Positions 33,008-46,000 of a stretch of DNA of 64,000 nucleotides are shown in pieces. A model generated the notes under the pieces. The model made no database searches. It was not told the DNA's origin and was given only the letters and a program-made list of their open reading frames with translations. Source of the stretch: Plasmodium relictum (taxonomy: Eukaryota; Apicomplexa; Aconoidasida; Haemosporida; Plasmodiidae); NCBI RefSeq assembly GCF_900005765.1, contig NC_041691.1, positions 434,001 to 498,000 of the forward strand, read 5' to 3'. The position numbers and the translations under genes were made by a program. Position 1 is the first letter of the stretch; each line of letters opens with the position of its first letter.

Positions 33008-36000
33008 ATGGAACTACACAAAGAAGAAGTGTATGATAGGGCAAATATAAATATTAATGTGGTAGTTAATGATAATATAAAAGAAGTAATTATAAAAAAT
33101 CTTAAAAATAACATAAAAGACAAAAATATTAGAATAAACAGCTATGATTATAACAGCATTAATAAAATAAATTATTTTACCAAGGACTCTACAAATTCTG
33201 AAAGTAACATGCTACATTTTTGGATAAAAAAAATAAAAATTATTACATCAGTTATTGTTTTTTGTATTGATTGGCAAAACATAATTAATATTAATCAAAA
33301 TGATTTGAGTAAAGAATGCCATAGAGACAAATATATCAAAGATATAAAGAAAGAAAATGAAAATGATGAAGAAATAAATTTAAATGAGAATAATACAAAT
33401 GAAGAAATTTTGAATAATAAAGTTTTAGATAAATCTAGTATTCAAAATACTGAATTTATGAATGATATAAACAATGATTTAATTAAAAAAATAGATGAGA
33501 TTAATAAAATAATTATAAAAAGAAAAAAAATGTGTAAAATAATTTTATTAGTTATATTACCAGAAAATGCAAAAAATACGGAAGAATATATCAAGCACGT
33601 TACTTTGTTGAATTCTCAAAATATAAATGCTATATTTATCACTTTAGGTTTAAAAGAAATACATAATAAAATAAAAAAATTAGAAAATTTGTTAAGAGAT
33701 TGTATTAATTCATTCTTTAAACAATATATAGTTAGTTATGAAAGTAAAAGTAGTAAAAATCTTATGTGTTTTTTTAATTATAATTTTAAGAAAGCTTATA
33801 TATTAGAAATGCTAGAAAAATATGATGAAAGTATGAAAATATATGTAAATTTATGCAAAATATTTTACGAAAATATAGGGAAAAAATTATTTTCTGATAT
33901 CATAAAATTTTTTGAATATGTTATCTTTTTTAATTCTATTAGCATAAGGATGATATATATATATTTACATTTTAAAGATGTTAAGAAAAGTATTCACCAC
34001 ATATATACACATAATAAAATAATTTTTTTAGCACTAATAAATAAAAAATATGAGAATGAAAAAAATAATAAATTGTTAGAAATTATAAATGTTTTTAATA
34101 TAACGTGTAGTCATGATTTTGTAAACTACATAAAATATTCTGAATTTGATGATATAAAACTTAAAAAGACAATAATATTAAAAGAAGAAGGACTGAGTGA
34201 AATAATTTATATTTTATATGATAAGATAATTAAGGAATATCTTTATTATAATTTAATTTCATGTGTATATTTTTATTTTTATAGAATTATTAAAAATATT
34301 AACATTAATATTCACGATGTAGCTACATATGGACTTTATTGTTGTTTTTGTATTTATTATAAAATTAGAGCACTTAAAAAAAGAAAAAGATTAATTAATG
34401 AATTTAGAAACTTTAAATTTGATAGTTATTTTAAAATTGCTTCTATTTCTTATTTATATGATTTCATTTTGAATTTTTTAATTGAAATTTTTCACATTAT
34501 AAGTCTAAATAATATTTATAATTTATCTGTAGTCATTATTTATTTTTTATGTATGATATATTATGAAAAAAAAAATTACATATTTTGCTTATATTTATTG
34601 TTGCAGTTTTTTAACCATGAAGATCATTTTTTTATATTAACTTCAGTTAATACAGAAATTTTAAAGAATCAAAAATGTGACATATATGATTTTTATGCAT
34701 CTCTAGAAAAATTTAAAGAAGAGAAAAGTTATCTTAGAAATAGGTAATTTATTTTATTTAAAATATAAGTATATATATATATATATATATATATATAACA
34801 TTCACTACATATGTTTATTATTTGCTTTTCAGAAGAGGAAATTACTATGAATGTTTGATATTTCTGGTAGTAAATTGCTTAGGATTTTTATTAAGTTATG
34901 AAAAAGTAGAAATAAGTATAGATAAAAATATTTTAAATAATGAAAAATTCAATATAGCATATTATGAAAATTTATTTATTATTATTTGTTTTGAGTATTT
35001 GAATATTTTAATAAGTAATAATAAACAAAAGGAGCAAACTGAATTTATTGAATTTATTATTGGATACATTAAATTCATAAATAAAAATATCTGTTTTAAT
35101 AAGGAATTAGACATATCAATTTCTAATATTTACATAAATTTGTACTATTTAATTGATGAGAATAATATTAAAATTTTTTTAGAAATAAAAAATACAAGCT
35201 ACATTAATTTTATTTTATTACCTTTTATTGGGATTTCAATAAATAATAAACTATCATATTTTAAGTTAACTTTTTCAAACATTTATGAAGGCATTTTTTT
35301 TTCATATGCAGAATCTATAAATTATGAGAACATTGATGAATTAATTTTATTTGAATATTCATATAGGGAAAAAGGATTAATTCATGAAGATAACTATATA
35401 AATGATCAAAATTTGACAAAGGAAACGAATATAAAGAATGATGGAAAGCTGTTTTTGAACAAAGAAAATTTAGTTAGTTTATATATATGTAATAAAAAAG
35501 AAAATGAAATTGATATTAATCATATTGAATTATATCTGTATATTTATAATCAAATTATAAAAATAAAAATAAATAAAATTTTTACCTATTTCCTAAGGAG
35601 AGAATATTTAGAAAAACTAATCATTTCAGAAGTAAGAAAATCAATAAAAACAAATAATAATATTTCTTTAGATAATGATGATACTAAAAGCTATATTAAT
35701 ATAATATCTGATAGTTCTATGTTAAAAAATTCTTTTGAAGAATCTAGTGTGAAATATGATGACGTACTTAAAGAAAAAGAAATAAAAAGTGATATGAAAT
35801 ATGTTGATTTAAAAAGTATTAATAAAGACGATAAAAAAATATTTGAAATAAGGAATATTAATGAAATAGGTAAAGCACATTTTTATAGATTGAAGAAAGG
35901 GATATATTTAAATAAATATAAAAATAAAATTATCTTTAATAAAAATAAATATTTCTATAAAAATTTATTAATGAAATATGTAAATTATTTTGTTTATTCA

Positions 36001-37926
36001 AATAAGAATATTTTATATTTAAATGAATATAATATTTCCTATATTTTTATTAAATGCTCAAAATACATACAAAATTTTGAATTATATTTTTCATTTACGA
36101 CAGAAGATATAGAAAATTTAAATTTTTATTTATTAACAAAAAAAAAAAATATAATAGGCTTTCAAAAAATAGAAAGCAAAGAAAAAGTTAAATTCACTGG
36201 AGATAAAAACATGTGCAAATTATTTCAAGGAAGAAATAAAATGGCAAGTTATTCTAATTGTGTAAATTCTAATATAAAGCCATTAAAAAATAAATTTAAT
36301 ATGAAAGATGTCAATTATATGAGTAATACTTGTGAAAATGCTAATAGTGTTAATAATGATAATAATAACAGTAATGATGATGATTGTGACAATGACGATA
36401 ATGATAGTGACAACGATAATAATTCGTATAATGAATATAGTTGCAGTGATATAAATGAAAATGAAAAATCTCTAAATAATATAACCAGTGTATTAATTAA
36501 AAATAATGAAATAGATGAATTCATTATTGATAGAAACTTTCATAAATTATTAACCGATGGTTTAAACAAAGAAATAGATGAATTGTGCAGTAAAACAGAA
36601 AGTAATTTATTTTTTTTTGAAATTAATCTAAATAAAAAAAAAGGAAATAAAGAAAAAAAAATTAAAAAATTGTACGGGAGAAGCAATTTTTGTAATAAAT
36701 GCTATATATCATATGAAATTAGAAAAAAAAAAAATTCTAATAAGACCTTTTCATTTTATTCAAACCAAAAGGAAAAATTAATATGTATACCATTTCTTTT
36801 ACATCCAAGAAATTCAAAAAATATAAATATAAATTTTGAATTTTTTTTCAAAAATATCTACTTTCAGGATACTTTAAATTATTCAGTGAAATACTCTGTT
36901 GAACCATCTATAATAACAATAGTAACAAAAATGAAAACATTAGATGGTAAAGATGAAATGAAAGAAAATATGGAAAATGGTTCAAAAAATAAAATTAATA
37001 GTATTAATGATTCATTTAAATTGTTGAAAAATCCCTCTGAAGAAAAAAATTATAACAACATTGATACACTTAATGATGTTGACCAAAAATTTTATAATAA
37101 TTTAAAGTATTATTATATATATATATATAGTAATAATGTAAATAATATAATCATCAAAAATATAACAGATAGAAAGTTAAGTGATGTAATTCAAATAAAA
37201 TATAAAAGTACATATTGCGATTTAATAAAAACTAATAATAAAAACATAAATATAAATTATCAATTTAATTATAAAAATTTACTTTTCCCATTTAATAAAA
37301 TATTTAAAGAAGTAACTTTTATTTATTCGATAAAGCTACCGCACGATGATTTAAGAAATGTAAAAGAAATAGATTTCATAAAAGAACAAAAAAAAAGTAA
37401 AATAAAGATAGAACTAATTTACTCTAAAATTGTAAGATATAATGAAACTTTTATTGTTGAATCTATTATAACAAATGAAACAAATATTACTGAAGAGGTA
37501 GTTATTTTTTTATATGATAAGCAAAAGAGAAAAAAGAAAGTATATCATGACAACAATAGTTTGGAGCAAACAAAGCAAAATAGGAAAATTCAGGATACTA
37601 AAAAAAAAAAAGTGCAAGAAAATAAAAACACATTTGGAAGTAGTTCAGAGTCTCCTTTTTCTGATGATTTAGAAAAATTAGCTAATCAAGATTACTCTTT
37701 ATCAGTTGATGAAAATGATAATTCTGAAAAGAAATATATAATAACAGGTATTAAAATAATGAAGAATATTTTATTGCCTTATCAAACACTTCGATTAAAA
37801 TGGTCTTTTATTGCATTTACACATGGCTTTGTAAAATTACCTAATGTATTAATCAAAAGAAAAACAAAAATAAAAAATAATATAAATGTTTTTTCATCAC
37901 CAAATATTGAATTATTCGTAATATGA
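33008..37926 (+). CDS. TRAPPC11-like large TRAPP complex subunit (two exons)
   Basis: TRAPP complexes activate Rab1/Ypt1-type GTPases in ER-Golgi traffic; TRAPPC11 belongs to the TRAPPIII form. Exon 1 (33008-34743) and exon 2 (34833-37926) join across an 89-base intron containing a TA repeat, giving 1609 residues. In exon 1, KIILLVILPENAKNTEEYIK, IKKLENLLRDCINSFFKQYI and the helical FNYNFKKAYILEMLEKYDES stretch follow the order of the foie gras domain of TRAPPC11, including a TPR-like repeat after FFEYVIFFNSISIRMIYIYL. The C-terminus is beta-rich, ending ILLPYQTLRLKWSFIAFTHG then FVKLPNVL, like the gryzun/immunoglobulin-like tail. An Asn/Asp-rich insert sits near 36330-36440. TRAPPC10 is the main alternative. 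No signal or membrane segment is evident. Confidence 0.62.
34770..34797. repeat. (TA)n microsatellite in intron
   Basis: A short TA dinucleotide run within the single intron of the TRAPPC11-like gene. Confidence 0.85.
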
Positions 37927-38678
37927 TTATTCTATTATTTTTCATACCTTTATGTTTATGTTTTTATTACTTCTGTATTTTTTTTTTTTTTCCTTTTTCA
38001 TTTTACATTTTTCTTTTTTCTCTTCATGTATTCAACATAATTACTTTTTTTATAGTTTTTTATTCCTTTTTTTTTTTTTGTTTTTTTTAAATATTTTCAT
38101 ATTATGACATACATAATTTTTCTTTTATTTTGTAAAACATATAATAAAAGAAAAAAAATGCAAATTTGACAAATATACATTTTTGAATTTTAATCAACTT
38201 TTGTAATAATTTAAAATAAATTTTTTAATGTTTTTTTAAACGTACCTACTTTTTCTTTTTTTTTTTTTTATTACAATGCTATAAATAATAATTAAATAAA
38301 AGAATTTGTCACAATTATTTTTAAAATTTCAAAAAAAAAAAAAAAAATAGAATATAATGCAATATTATATTTGAATTTGTATATTAATAATTAAAAGAAA
38401 ATTTTTAGATTGCATATCTTTTTATAAAGATTGAAAGATTTTGTGGAATACTTTATTTAATTTATCTTAATCTTAATTTTAAAACTTTTTAAAAAGAATC
38501 AATACAACTTTAATTAAAAATCTGGACATAAATAAAAAAATATTAATAAATAAAAGCGTTTATATGTGAATAATAATAATTTCATGCATTATTACCTATA
38601 ATAAGCATTTTTTTTTTTTATCTACTTGACGTTTTGTTTTTCTTAATTTATCTTATTTTTATAAATATTGTAAATAAA
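37927..38678. other. intergenic, no gene seen
   Basis: About 0.75 kb between two plus-strand genes, with T-rich then A-rich tracts. Nothing else is visible. Confidence 0.65.
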
Positions 38679-40040
38679 ATGCCACAATGGGGTGCAGGTA
38701 ATTCTAGAGCTATAGAAGCAAGACTAAGAAAAAAAATGGAAAAAGACAGAAAACAAAGAGAAATTGAAGAAAAAAAATTAGAAGAGTACTGGAGAGATGA
38801 TGACAAAAAGGTCCAAGCAAAAATACAAAGAAAAGTAATTTTATTTATATATTTAATGAGAATAATTGACATAAATGAATTTTTATTTAATTTTTTTTTT
38901 TTCTTTTCCTTTTTTCATTGAGATGGAAGCTGAAAGTAAAAGACAACAAAAACTAGATAAAAAAAAAGAATTAAAAGCTTTATATGGAGAAGAAGAAAAA
39001 TCAATGAAATCTAATAAAGAAAGTGTAAACATTTATATGCTTTTATATTTCTATGAGAAAAAAAAATTCTTACTCAAAAATATGAATATATAACTTTATA
39101 TTTTTGTAATAAATTAGTACAGTTTCCTAAAATAGTTAAAATATAAATTACTTTTTTACTATTTAGAAAACGACTAACACAAAAGTTTCTCAAGCAGAAA
39201 TATTACAAAGGTTAATTGAAGAGAAAAAGAAGGAGTTGGAAGAAGAAAAAAAAAAAAAAGTTAAAATAAAAAAATTAAGAACAAAAAATATAGATAGCAT
39301 AAAAATATAAAAAAATAAGAAAAAAAAAAAAAAATTAATTTTTCAGGAATTATTATTATTTGAAATTTATTGCTAATAATCGTTTAATTATTTTTTTTTA
39401 GAATAATATGAATGTGCATGAAATGGAATTGGAAGAAAATATAAACCATATACGAAGAGATGAAATGAATAATTGCGATGAATATATAAATGGTAACAAA
39501 ATATAAAAATAAAGAAAAATAATAAAACACACATAGTTGTTTATTTCTAGTTTTATAATATTAATTTTACTTTGGTACAACTTAAAGCTTAAGTTATTAA
39601 AAAAAAATTATTTTTTCTATTTTTTTTTATCTTAGCAACTGGAATTGATAATGTTATATCAGCATTAGAGAATATATCTTTTGATAAAACTAAAAAAGTC
39701 AAAGTTGTAAGTTTAAAATATTTGTAATTTTTTTTATTTTTTTAAAAACTTTTTATATATTTTTATTAATTTCTTTTTAAGGCTTATAAAAAATTTGAGG
39801 AAGAAAATTTACCAATTGTTAAAGAAGAATATAAAGGATTAAAATTATCTCAGTATAAGCAAATATTGTGGAAACAGGTATAAATATAAAATTTGTATAA
39901 ATTAAAATTATAATAATTTTTTTTAGTTAAAAAAAAATTTAAGTAATTAAAGTATGGTTATATTAGCATATTACATATATTTTCTTTCTTTTATGCAGTT
40001 CAAAAAATCTCCCGATAATCCCATGAATCAGAAAGATTGA
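38679..40040 (+). CDS. CCDC124/Lso2-like ribosome-associated factor (seven exons)
   Basis: CCDC124 and yeast Lso2 bind idle 80S ribosomes between subunits and help recovery after dormancy. Seven short exons (38679-38834, 38923-39024, 39167-39259, 39402-39492, 39636-39706, 39782-39877, 39999-40040) join with GT...AG borders and consistent phases into 216 residues, close to the human 223. The N-terminus MPQWGAGNSRAIEARLRKKM leads to YWRDDDKKVQ (human YWKDDDKHVM), a long Lys/Glu-rich helix, EMELEENINHIRRDE (human VPLEENVNRR), a short ISALENISFD segment, and the signature tail FEEENLPIVKEEYKGLKLSQ then FKKSPDNPMNQ (human LRSPDNPMNQ). The conserved start at 38679 is preferred over an upstream in-frame TTG. 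The match is very clear. Confidence 0.92.
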
Positions 40041-40756
40041 AATAAATGTAGTGGAATGAAAGGAAAAAAATAAAATATTATTTAACATCAAAAGTTTTCA
40101 TTTTATTCTATATCCTATGATGTATTTTTTTTGTTTTGTTTTCATTTAAATAAAAGTAGCTAAAATAAAAAAAGAATTTAATAACTAAAATATGCTCATA
40201 TATAAATATATATGTACTAGTTTGCTTATTGTTGATTTTCATATGCATTCACCATATTTTTTTATTTTTTTTATTTAAATTTTTTTGAATTATAAATTTT
40301 TATAAAAAGTAAATAGGAAAAATAGGAAAAAATTTAGTATAAAAATATAAGCATATTATTGAATTACATTAAGAAAGAATAAAAAAAACATAAAAAAAAA
40401 AAATAAATAAAACTTAAAATTCTACAAATATATTATTTTAATAAAGTTAACACGATCAAAAAATTGAATATATATAAAAAAATATTAAAAAATTAATATA
40501 ACTAAATTATAATAAAATTAAAGAAGAAAATATTTTAAGCATATTATAATTAAAATATAGTTCATATTAAAAAAAACGGTACAATTAAAGAAATAACAAA
40601 AATAAAAAAATATATCATATTAAATAAGAGAATAAAAAAATAGTTTTTAATTACTCGAATTAACACAACATAGAATAATTGTTTTTAAGTATAATTTCAA
40701 TAAAAGAAAAAGTATTAACTTCATAAAAAGAGATATTGATATAAAAAAAAAAGAAC

Positions 40757-40788
<32 letters not shown>

Positions 40789-40886
40789 TATAAAGGGAGA
40801 TTTCACTTTAAAGAAATTACGTTTTAATTGAAAAATTCTGTTTAATTTATATATATATAAATATTTATATTTATATTTTTTTTTAA
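40041..40886. other. prohibitin upstream region, no gene seen
   Basis: About 0.85 kb of A/T-rich sequence with a short TA run near 40775-40792, between the CCDC124-like gene and prohibitin. No other feature is supported. Confidence 0.65.
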
Positions 40887-41705
40887 ATGGAAAGGCTGTT
40901 ATCTTCTATAGGAAGGTTAAGTGTAGTTGCAGGAGGTTTGAGTTTAATTCCGTATACCTTTATTTATGATGTAGATGGGGGAGAAAGATGTGTTATGTTC
41001 AATCGTTTTGGAGGAGTAAGTGAAAATACTTATGGAGAAGGAAGTCATTTTTACTTTCCTTGGTTTCAAACTCCATACATTTACGATATAAAAATGAAGC
41101 CAAAAGTAATTAATACAACTACAGGAACAAGAGATTTGCAAATTGTTACAATAAGTTTAAGGTTATTATTCAGACCTCATACCCAACATTTACCTTACTT
41201 ACACAGCACTCTGGGACCAGATTATGATGAAAGAGTTTTACCATCAATTGGTAACGAAGTTCTAAAAGCTGTTGTTGCAAAATATAATGCAGAATCATTA
41301 CTAACACAAAGAGATAAAATTTCTAAGGAAATAAGAGAAAATATTACAGCAAGAGCTAAGCATTTTAATATTATGCTAGATGATGTAGCTATCACTCACT
41401 TGAGTTATGGAAAGGAATTTGCTAAGGCTATAGAAGATAAGCAAGTGGCACAGCAGGAAAGTGAAAGAGTAAAATTTATTGTTGCAAAAACAGAACAAGA
41501 AAAAATTGCTGCAGTTATTAAGGCTCAAGGGGAAGCAGAAGCTGCTAAATTAATTTCTACAGCAGTTAAAGAGTATGGTAATAGCTTAATAGAAATTAGA
41601 AAATTAGAAGCAGCTAAAGAAATAGCCGAAAACTTAAGTAAATCAAAAAATGTTACATATTTTCCCTCTAGTTCAAACATATTATTAAACCCTAAAAATT
41701 TATAA
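40887..41705 (+). CDS. PHB1: prohibitin 1
   Basis: Forms ring complexes with prohibitin 2 in the mitochondrial inner membrane, acting as a scaffold or chaperone for inner-membrane proteins. The 272-residue single-exon protein matches PHB1 along its whole length. An N-terminal hydrophobic anchor (residues 10-27) precedes the SPFH/PHB domain with VDGGERCVMFNRFGGV, GEGSHFYFPWFQTPYIYD, RDLQIVTISLRLLFRP and YDERVLPSIGNEVLKAVVAK. Then come LDDVAITHLSYGKEF, KQVAQQESERVKFIV and the coiled coil ending LIEIRKLEAAKEIAENLS. PHB1-like rather than PHB2-like residues (VDGGERCVMFNRF against the longer PHB2 start) support the call. It is far less A/T-biased and lacks low-complexity inserts, as expected for a strongly conserved gene. 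Confidence 0.95.
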   Translation: MERLLSSIGRLSVVAGGLSLIPYTFIYDVDGGERCVMFNRFGGVSENTYGEGSHFYFPWFQTPYIYDIKMKPKVINTTTGTRDLQIVTISLRLLFRPHTQHLPYLHSTLGPDYDERVLPSIGNEVLKAVVAKYNAESLLTQRDKISKEIRENITARAKHFNIMLDDVAITHLSYGKEFAKAIEDKQVAQQESERVKFIVAKTEQEKIAAVIKAQGEAEAAKLISTAVKEYGNSLIEIRKLEAAKEIAENLSKSKNVTYFPSSSNILLNPKNL

Positions 41706-43035
41706 AAAAAAAATAAAATATGATGATGAATTAAAAAAGAAAAGTAATTAGTTATTATCATTGCAACTATTATATTCCATATGTGCGAAAATATTCTTTA
41801 AAATAATTAGTGTATTAATTAATAAGAAACATAAAAAAAAATATTTTAAATTTTACATAAATATAATACCTATATAAGACGATATATAAAATATAATACA
41901 ATATATAAATGATATTTTTTATGAATTATATTCGCTATGAATTTAAGAATTAATGAAAGAAAGTTTTGCATTACTTTTAGCAAAACTACTCATAATTATA
42001 TTTTATTTATTTATACATTTAATTAATATCAGAAATATGTTAATAAATTTTTCATTATATATATAACATTATTAATAGTTAATAAATATATATTTTTGTT
42101 CGATTAAATGATAAATAACAAGAAATAATATTTTTAAAATATGGGCTTTTATTTTTTATTAATTTTTGAAATAATACACTTTTTAATATAAATTTTTTTT
42201 TAAATAATATTCTCCATGAAATATACTTATTTAAATTTAATAAATGTATTTTTAAGGTTTTATTAATACATGTTACCTACATTTATACTCTTTAATATTT
42301 TATTTATTCATTTAAATTATGTTTTATTTTATTTTTTTTTTCATATATTTTTGGTCAATATATTTTAAAAGTAGTATTTACTTAATATAACAAAATATTT
42401 TTAAGAATTTGTAAAGCAAAAAAAAAAAAAAATTGTTAAAAAAAGGTAATTTTATGTAAGACTCTTTTTTCTTTTGATCCATGATCTATTATAATACTTC
42501 ATTTATTAATGATTTATTTTGTAGTTAATTTTTATAAATGATAAAATATGAGTGTATTCAAAAGTTAAAGTAATAAATAAGAAAATCAATACATTCATAC
42601 ATTATACAGAAAATGTTCTACATTACTTATTTTGTATTCTTTTAAATAATCAAAGACACATTTCATTTTTAGAACTTTTCATTTAAATAATATATCAGAA
42701 TAAAAGATATATAGAGTTTTGGGGGAATTCAATTACAAACTGTGAAATTTTCAAATTGTCTAAATTGCTATTCATAATAATATGATCATGTATGTTATCA
42801 CGATGTATGAAATTCAAATAAAAAAATAAATAAGCATATAACGTTTTCAAAGAATAAAATACCTAGAAAAGAAAATTAAAAAATAATATATATTTATATA
42901 TGTTTAATTAATTTATAATTTTAAGAAAAATTTTAGTGAATATACTTTTTGTAAGAAATAATGGATGAAAATAATAATCTGTAACTTATAAAATTAGAGA
43001 TAGTAAACAAATGATGATTTTTTTTTTTTTTTCAG
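41706..43035. other. intergenic, no gene seen
   Basis: About 1.3 kb downstream of prohibitin, leading into the decayed coding region. It contains A/T tracts and no supported gene. Confidence 0.6.
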
Positions 43036-46000
43036 AATTAACACTCTAATAGGAATGGGAGGATTTACTCAGGTAGTATGAATTAATATAAATATAGAAG
43101 GAACAAATGCATAAGGGAGTAAAACATCATATAAATGTAGAGAGCAAAAATAAGCGGATACTTGCAATTTCGAATTTATTATAAAAAACGAAACATGAAT
43201 AATTATATACCCATTATAAGAAATAATAAATAAATATACACTAATTTAATTCTTTTACTTTTTTAATATAAAAACATGTTAATTCTTTTGCTATGTAATA
43301 GTATAATGTAAACGATAGTTTATGAATTTAGTTAAAAAATTAATTATAAAATTAAATTTTTATTCAAGAAAAAGAATATAAGACAAGTCGCGTTTTAAAA
43401 AGCAACAATTTTAAAGAAAATTAGTACAGATTACATTAACTTTTTTTATATAATTATAATAATTTGATAGTTTAATATAAAGAAAGTCATTTTAACTGTA
43501 AGTAGATTACTCTTATTCGTTATACCATGTATTAAGTATAGATAAAAAATTTTTTTTTTCTAATAATTATATTGAATGTAATCATTCCATTTTAATGTAT
43601 TTCCTAAGTTTACTATATAAATTTAATTAAAATAAAAATTCTTAAATAAAATTAACTCCCTTGAAAATTTTTATGTTTTCATTACTTCAAAAAAAAAAAA
43701 AAAAATGATACAGTTATAATAGAAAAAAAAATTTTATTTATATTATTATATCAAAAAAAATTATTTATGAATAAAAGAAATTTAGATTCAGTGAATTTTA
43801 AAGATAATTATGTTTGTGAATTTATGAAATTCGTAGTCAATAAAGAAAAAAATATTATAAATGAAACTAATGGATGAAATAGAAATAACCTAAATTTTAT
43901 TGATTTTTCTTTAGCTAATAACAAATTATATTTGAAAAGTAGCAATGAAAATAAATATAAATATGAATTTATATAAAAAAAACGTCTTTGAACATTTTAA
44001 AAATTTTTTGTAAAGATTAACCTGGAAAAAATTTTAGAAAATTTCATTTACCTGTTATTATTTTTATACCTTTAAGTAAAAATTATGGAAAATTATTAAT
44101 TTTATCATATGATTATATATCTAAAACCAAATTGAAAGAATTTAGCAACTACGTTAGTACTAATATTGATAAATTTATAGATGAAACAATAGAGAGTATC
44201 CTATAGTAAAGTGAGATAAATTTAGTGTTCATGAAGTAAACTTTTATAAATTTATTGAATAATACACATATATATATATATATATATTTTCAATTTTTTT
44301 CTTTTATTTAAATTTTTCCTTTTCTTTTTTAATCTATAGTATATTAGTGGAGCTTTTAAGTAGCATCTCTATTGTTCGTTACCTTCAAAAAAGGATGCTG
44401 ATTTCATGACTTAATTTTAATATTTCTACAATAATTATTTATTTGGAAGGAAATTGATGCATACTGACAAAAGAGAAGATTGTTATCTGAAATATATCAA
44501 TACTTTCCTATATGTGTTTCACATCTATAAATTTTCATACATGTGAAAAACCTATTTAAAAAAATTTTTACAGAGATATAATTTTTATATCTTAGGAGAA
44601 TATAATATATTATTTAATATGCCCTTATTGAGCTTAATCTATTTACATAATGAAAAAAGTTATCCATTTGCATAGTATATGAATAAATTATATTAGCAAA
44701 AATTGAATCATTTTATTATGTAGATATATATGTTGTTAATTTTGGAGAATATACTATGAAGTATAAAATAAAATAAAAGAATTGTTATTAAAAAAATATG
44801 ATTTAGATGAAAATTCAAAATTAATATAATATACTTGACTAAAATATTGGTCATAAAATTATTTTTTATGGAACCAAAAAAAGGACAAGATAAAAATAAA
44901 TAAATTCAAAATTTTATATAAAAATATAAAGTATCTATTTTTTGTGGTCATATTATTATATATCTTAGGAATTTTATTTTTTTTATTTTTTTTTACATTT
45001 GATTCTTTAGAAAGTACAAAATTAAAGAAATAAATATAGTTAAAATTATTTTTCTTAGTGAAAATTTAAGAAGAAACATAAAAAATGTTTAAGATATCTA
45101 TAAAAAGAATAATAATAGATACATATAGATTTGTAAGTATTAGCCATGCAAAAATGTGTAAATTTAATGCACACTTAATAAGAGATGAGGTAACTAATTT
45201 ATTCTACAAAGATAAAATTTAGTTCTCTATGACACTTATTGATTAATAGAGAAATAATGAGAACAAAAAAACATATAAAAAACCATTTTTTGAAATAATA
45301 TCTGTACATTGTAAAGTATTAAGATGAAATAAAAAACATGTGTAAAATGCTTTTTAAATATTATTGAGTAAAATTAGATAACACCTTATTAGATTTATGG
45401 ATAAAATGAAAACTAAATAAAATCGTATGCATTTATGGAAAAGAAATAAAATTTCTTAAATATTTTAAGATATGATAATTCTTCAAAAAATATACAACGT
45501 TTATGTATGATTATAATTATTTGAAGTATTACTAGAACGATTTTCAATTAAATTTAATAACATTATATTTAGCTTTATAAAATGATAAAAAAAAAATGTA
45601 TCAGTAAAGTTATACTATCAAATTAGAATAAGTAAACTATAACATAGTGGTAATGGAAAATTTCTTTTAGAACATTAAATAAATTAAAAATAATTACAAA
45701 TAATAAATATAATACCAATATATATATATATCTTTAGTAAAATAAAAAAAAAAAATATAACATTATTTTAAAATATATTATAATGTTTCTAGAGAATTAT
45801 GAATTTTATGCTAGTCAGAATTTTTTTTTTAATATGGTTAATATTTTAAAAACATTTAGAAGACAAAAAATATGTAATTTCATCTTTTTTCAAAATTTTT
45901 TTGTGTATTTTTATATTCATGTAAAAGACTTTATATACTCAATAAGTAGATTATTTATGTGACAAAGAGTGTTTACATTTCATTTAGGGTAAAGTTTAAT

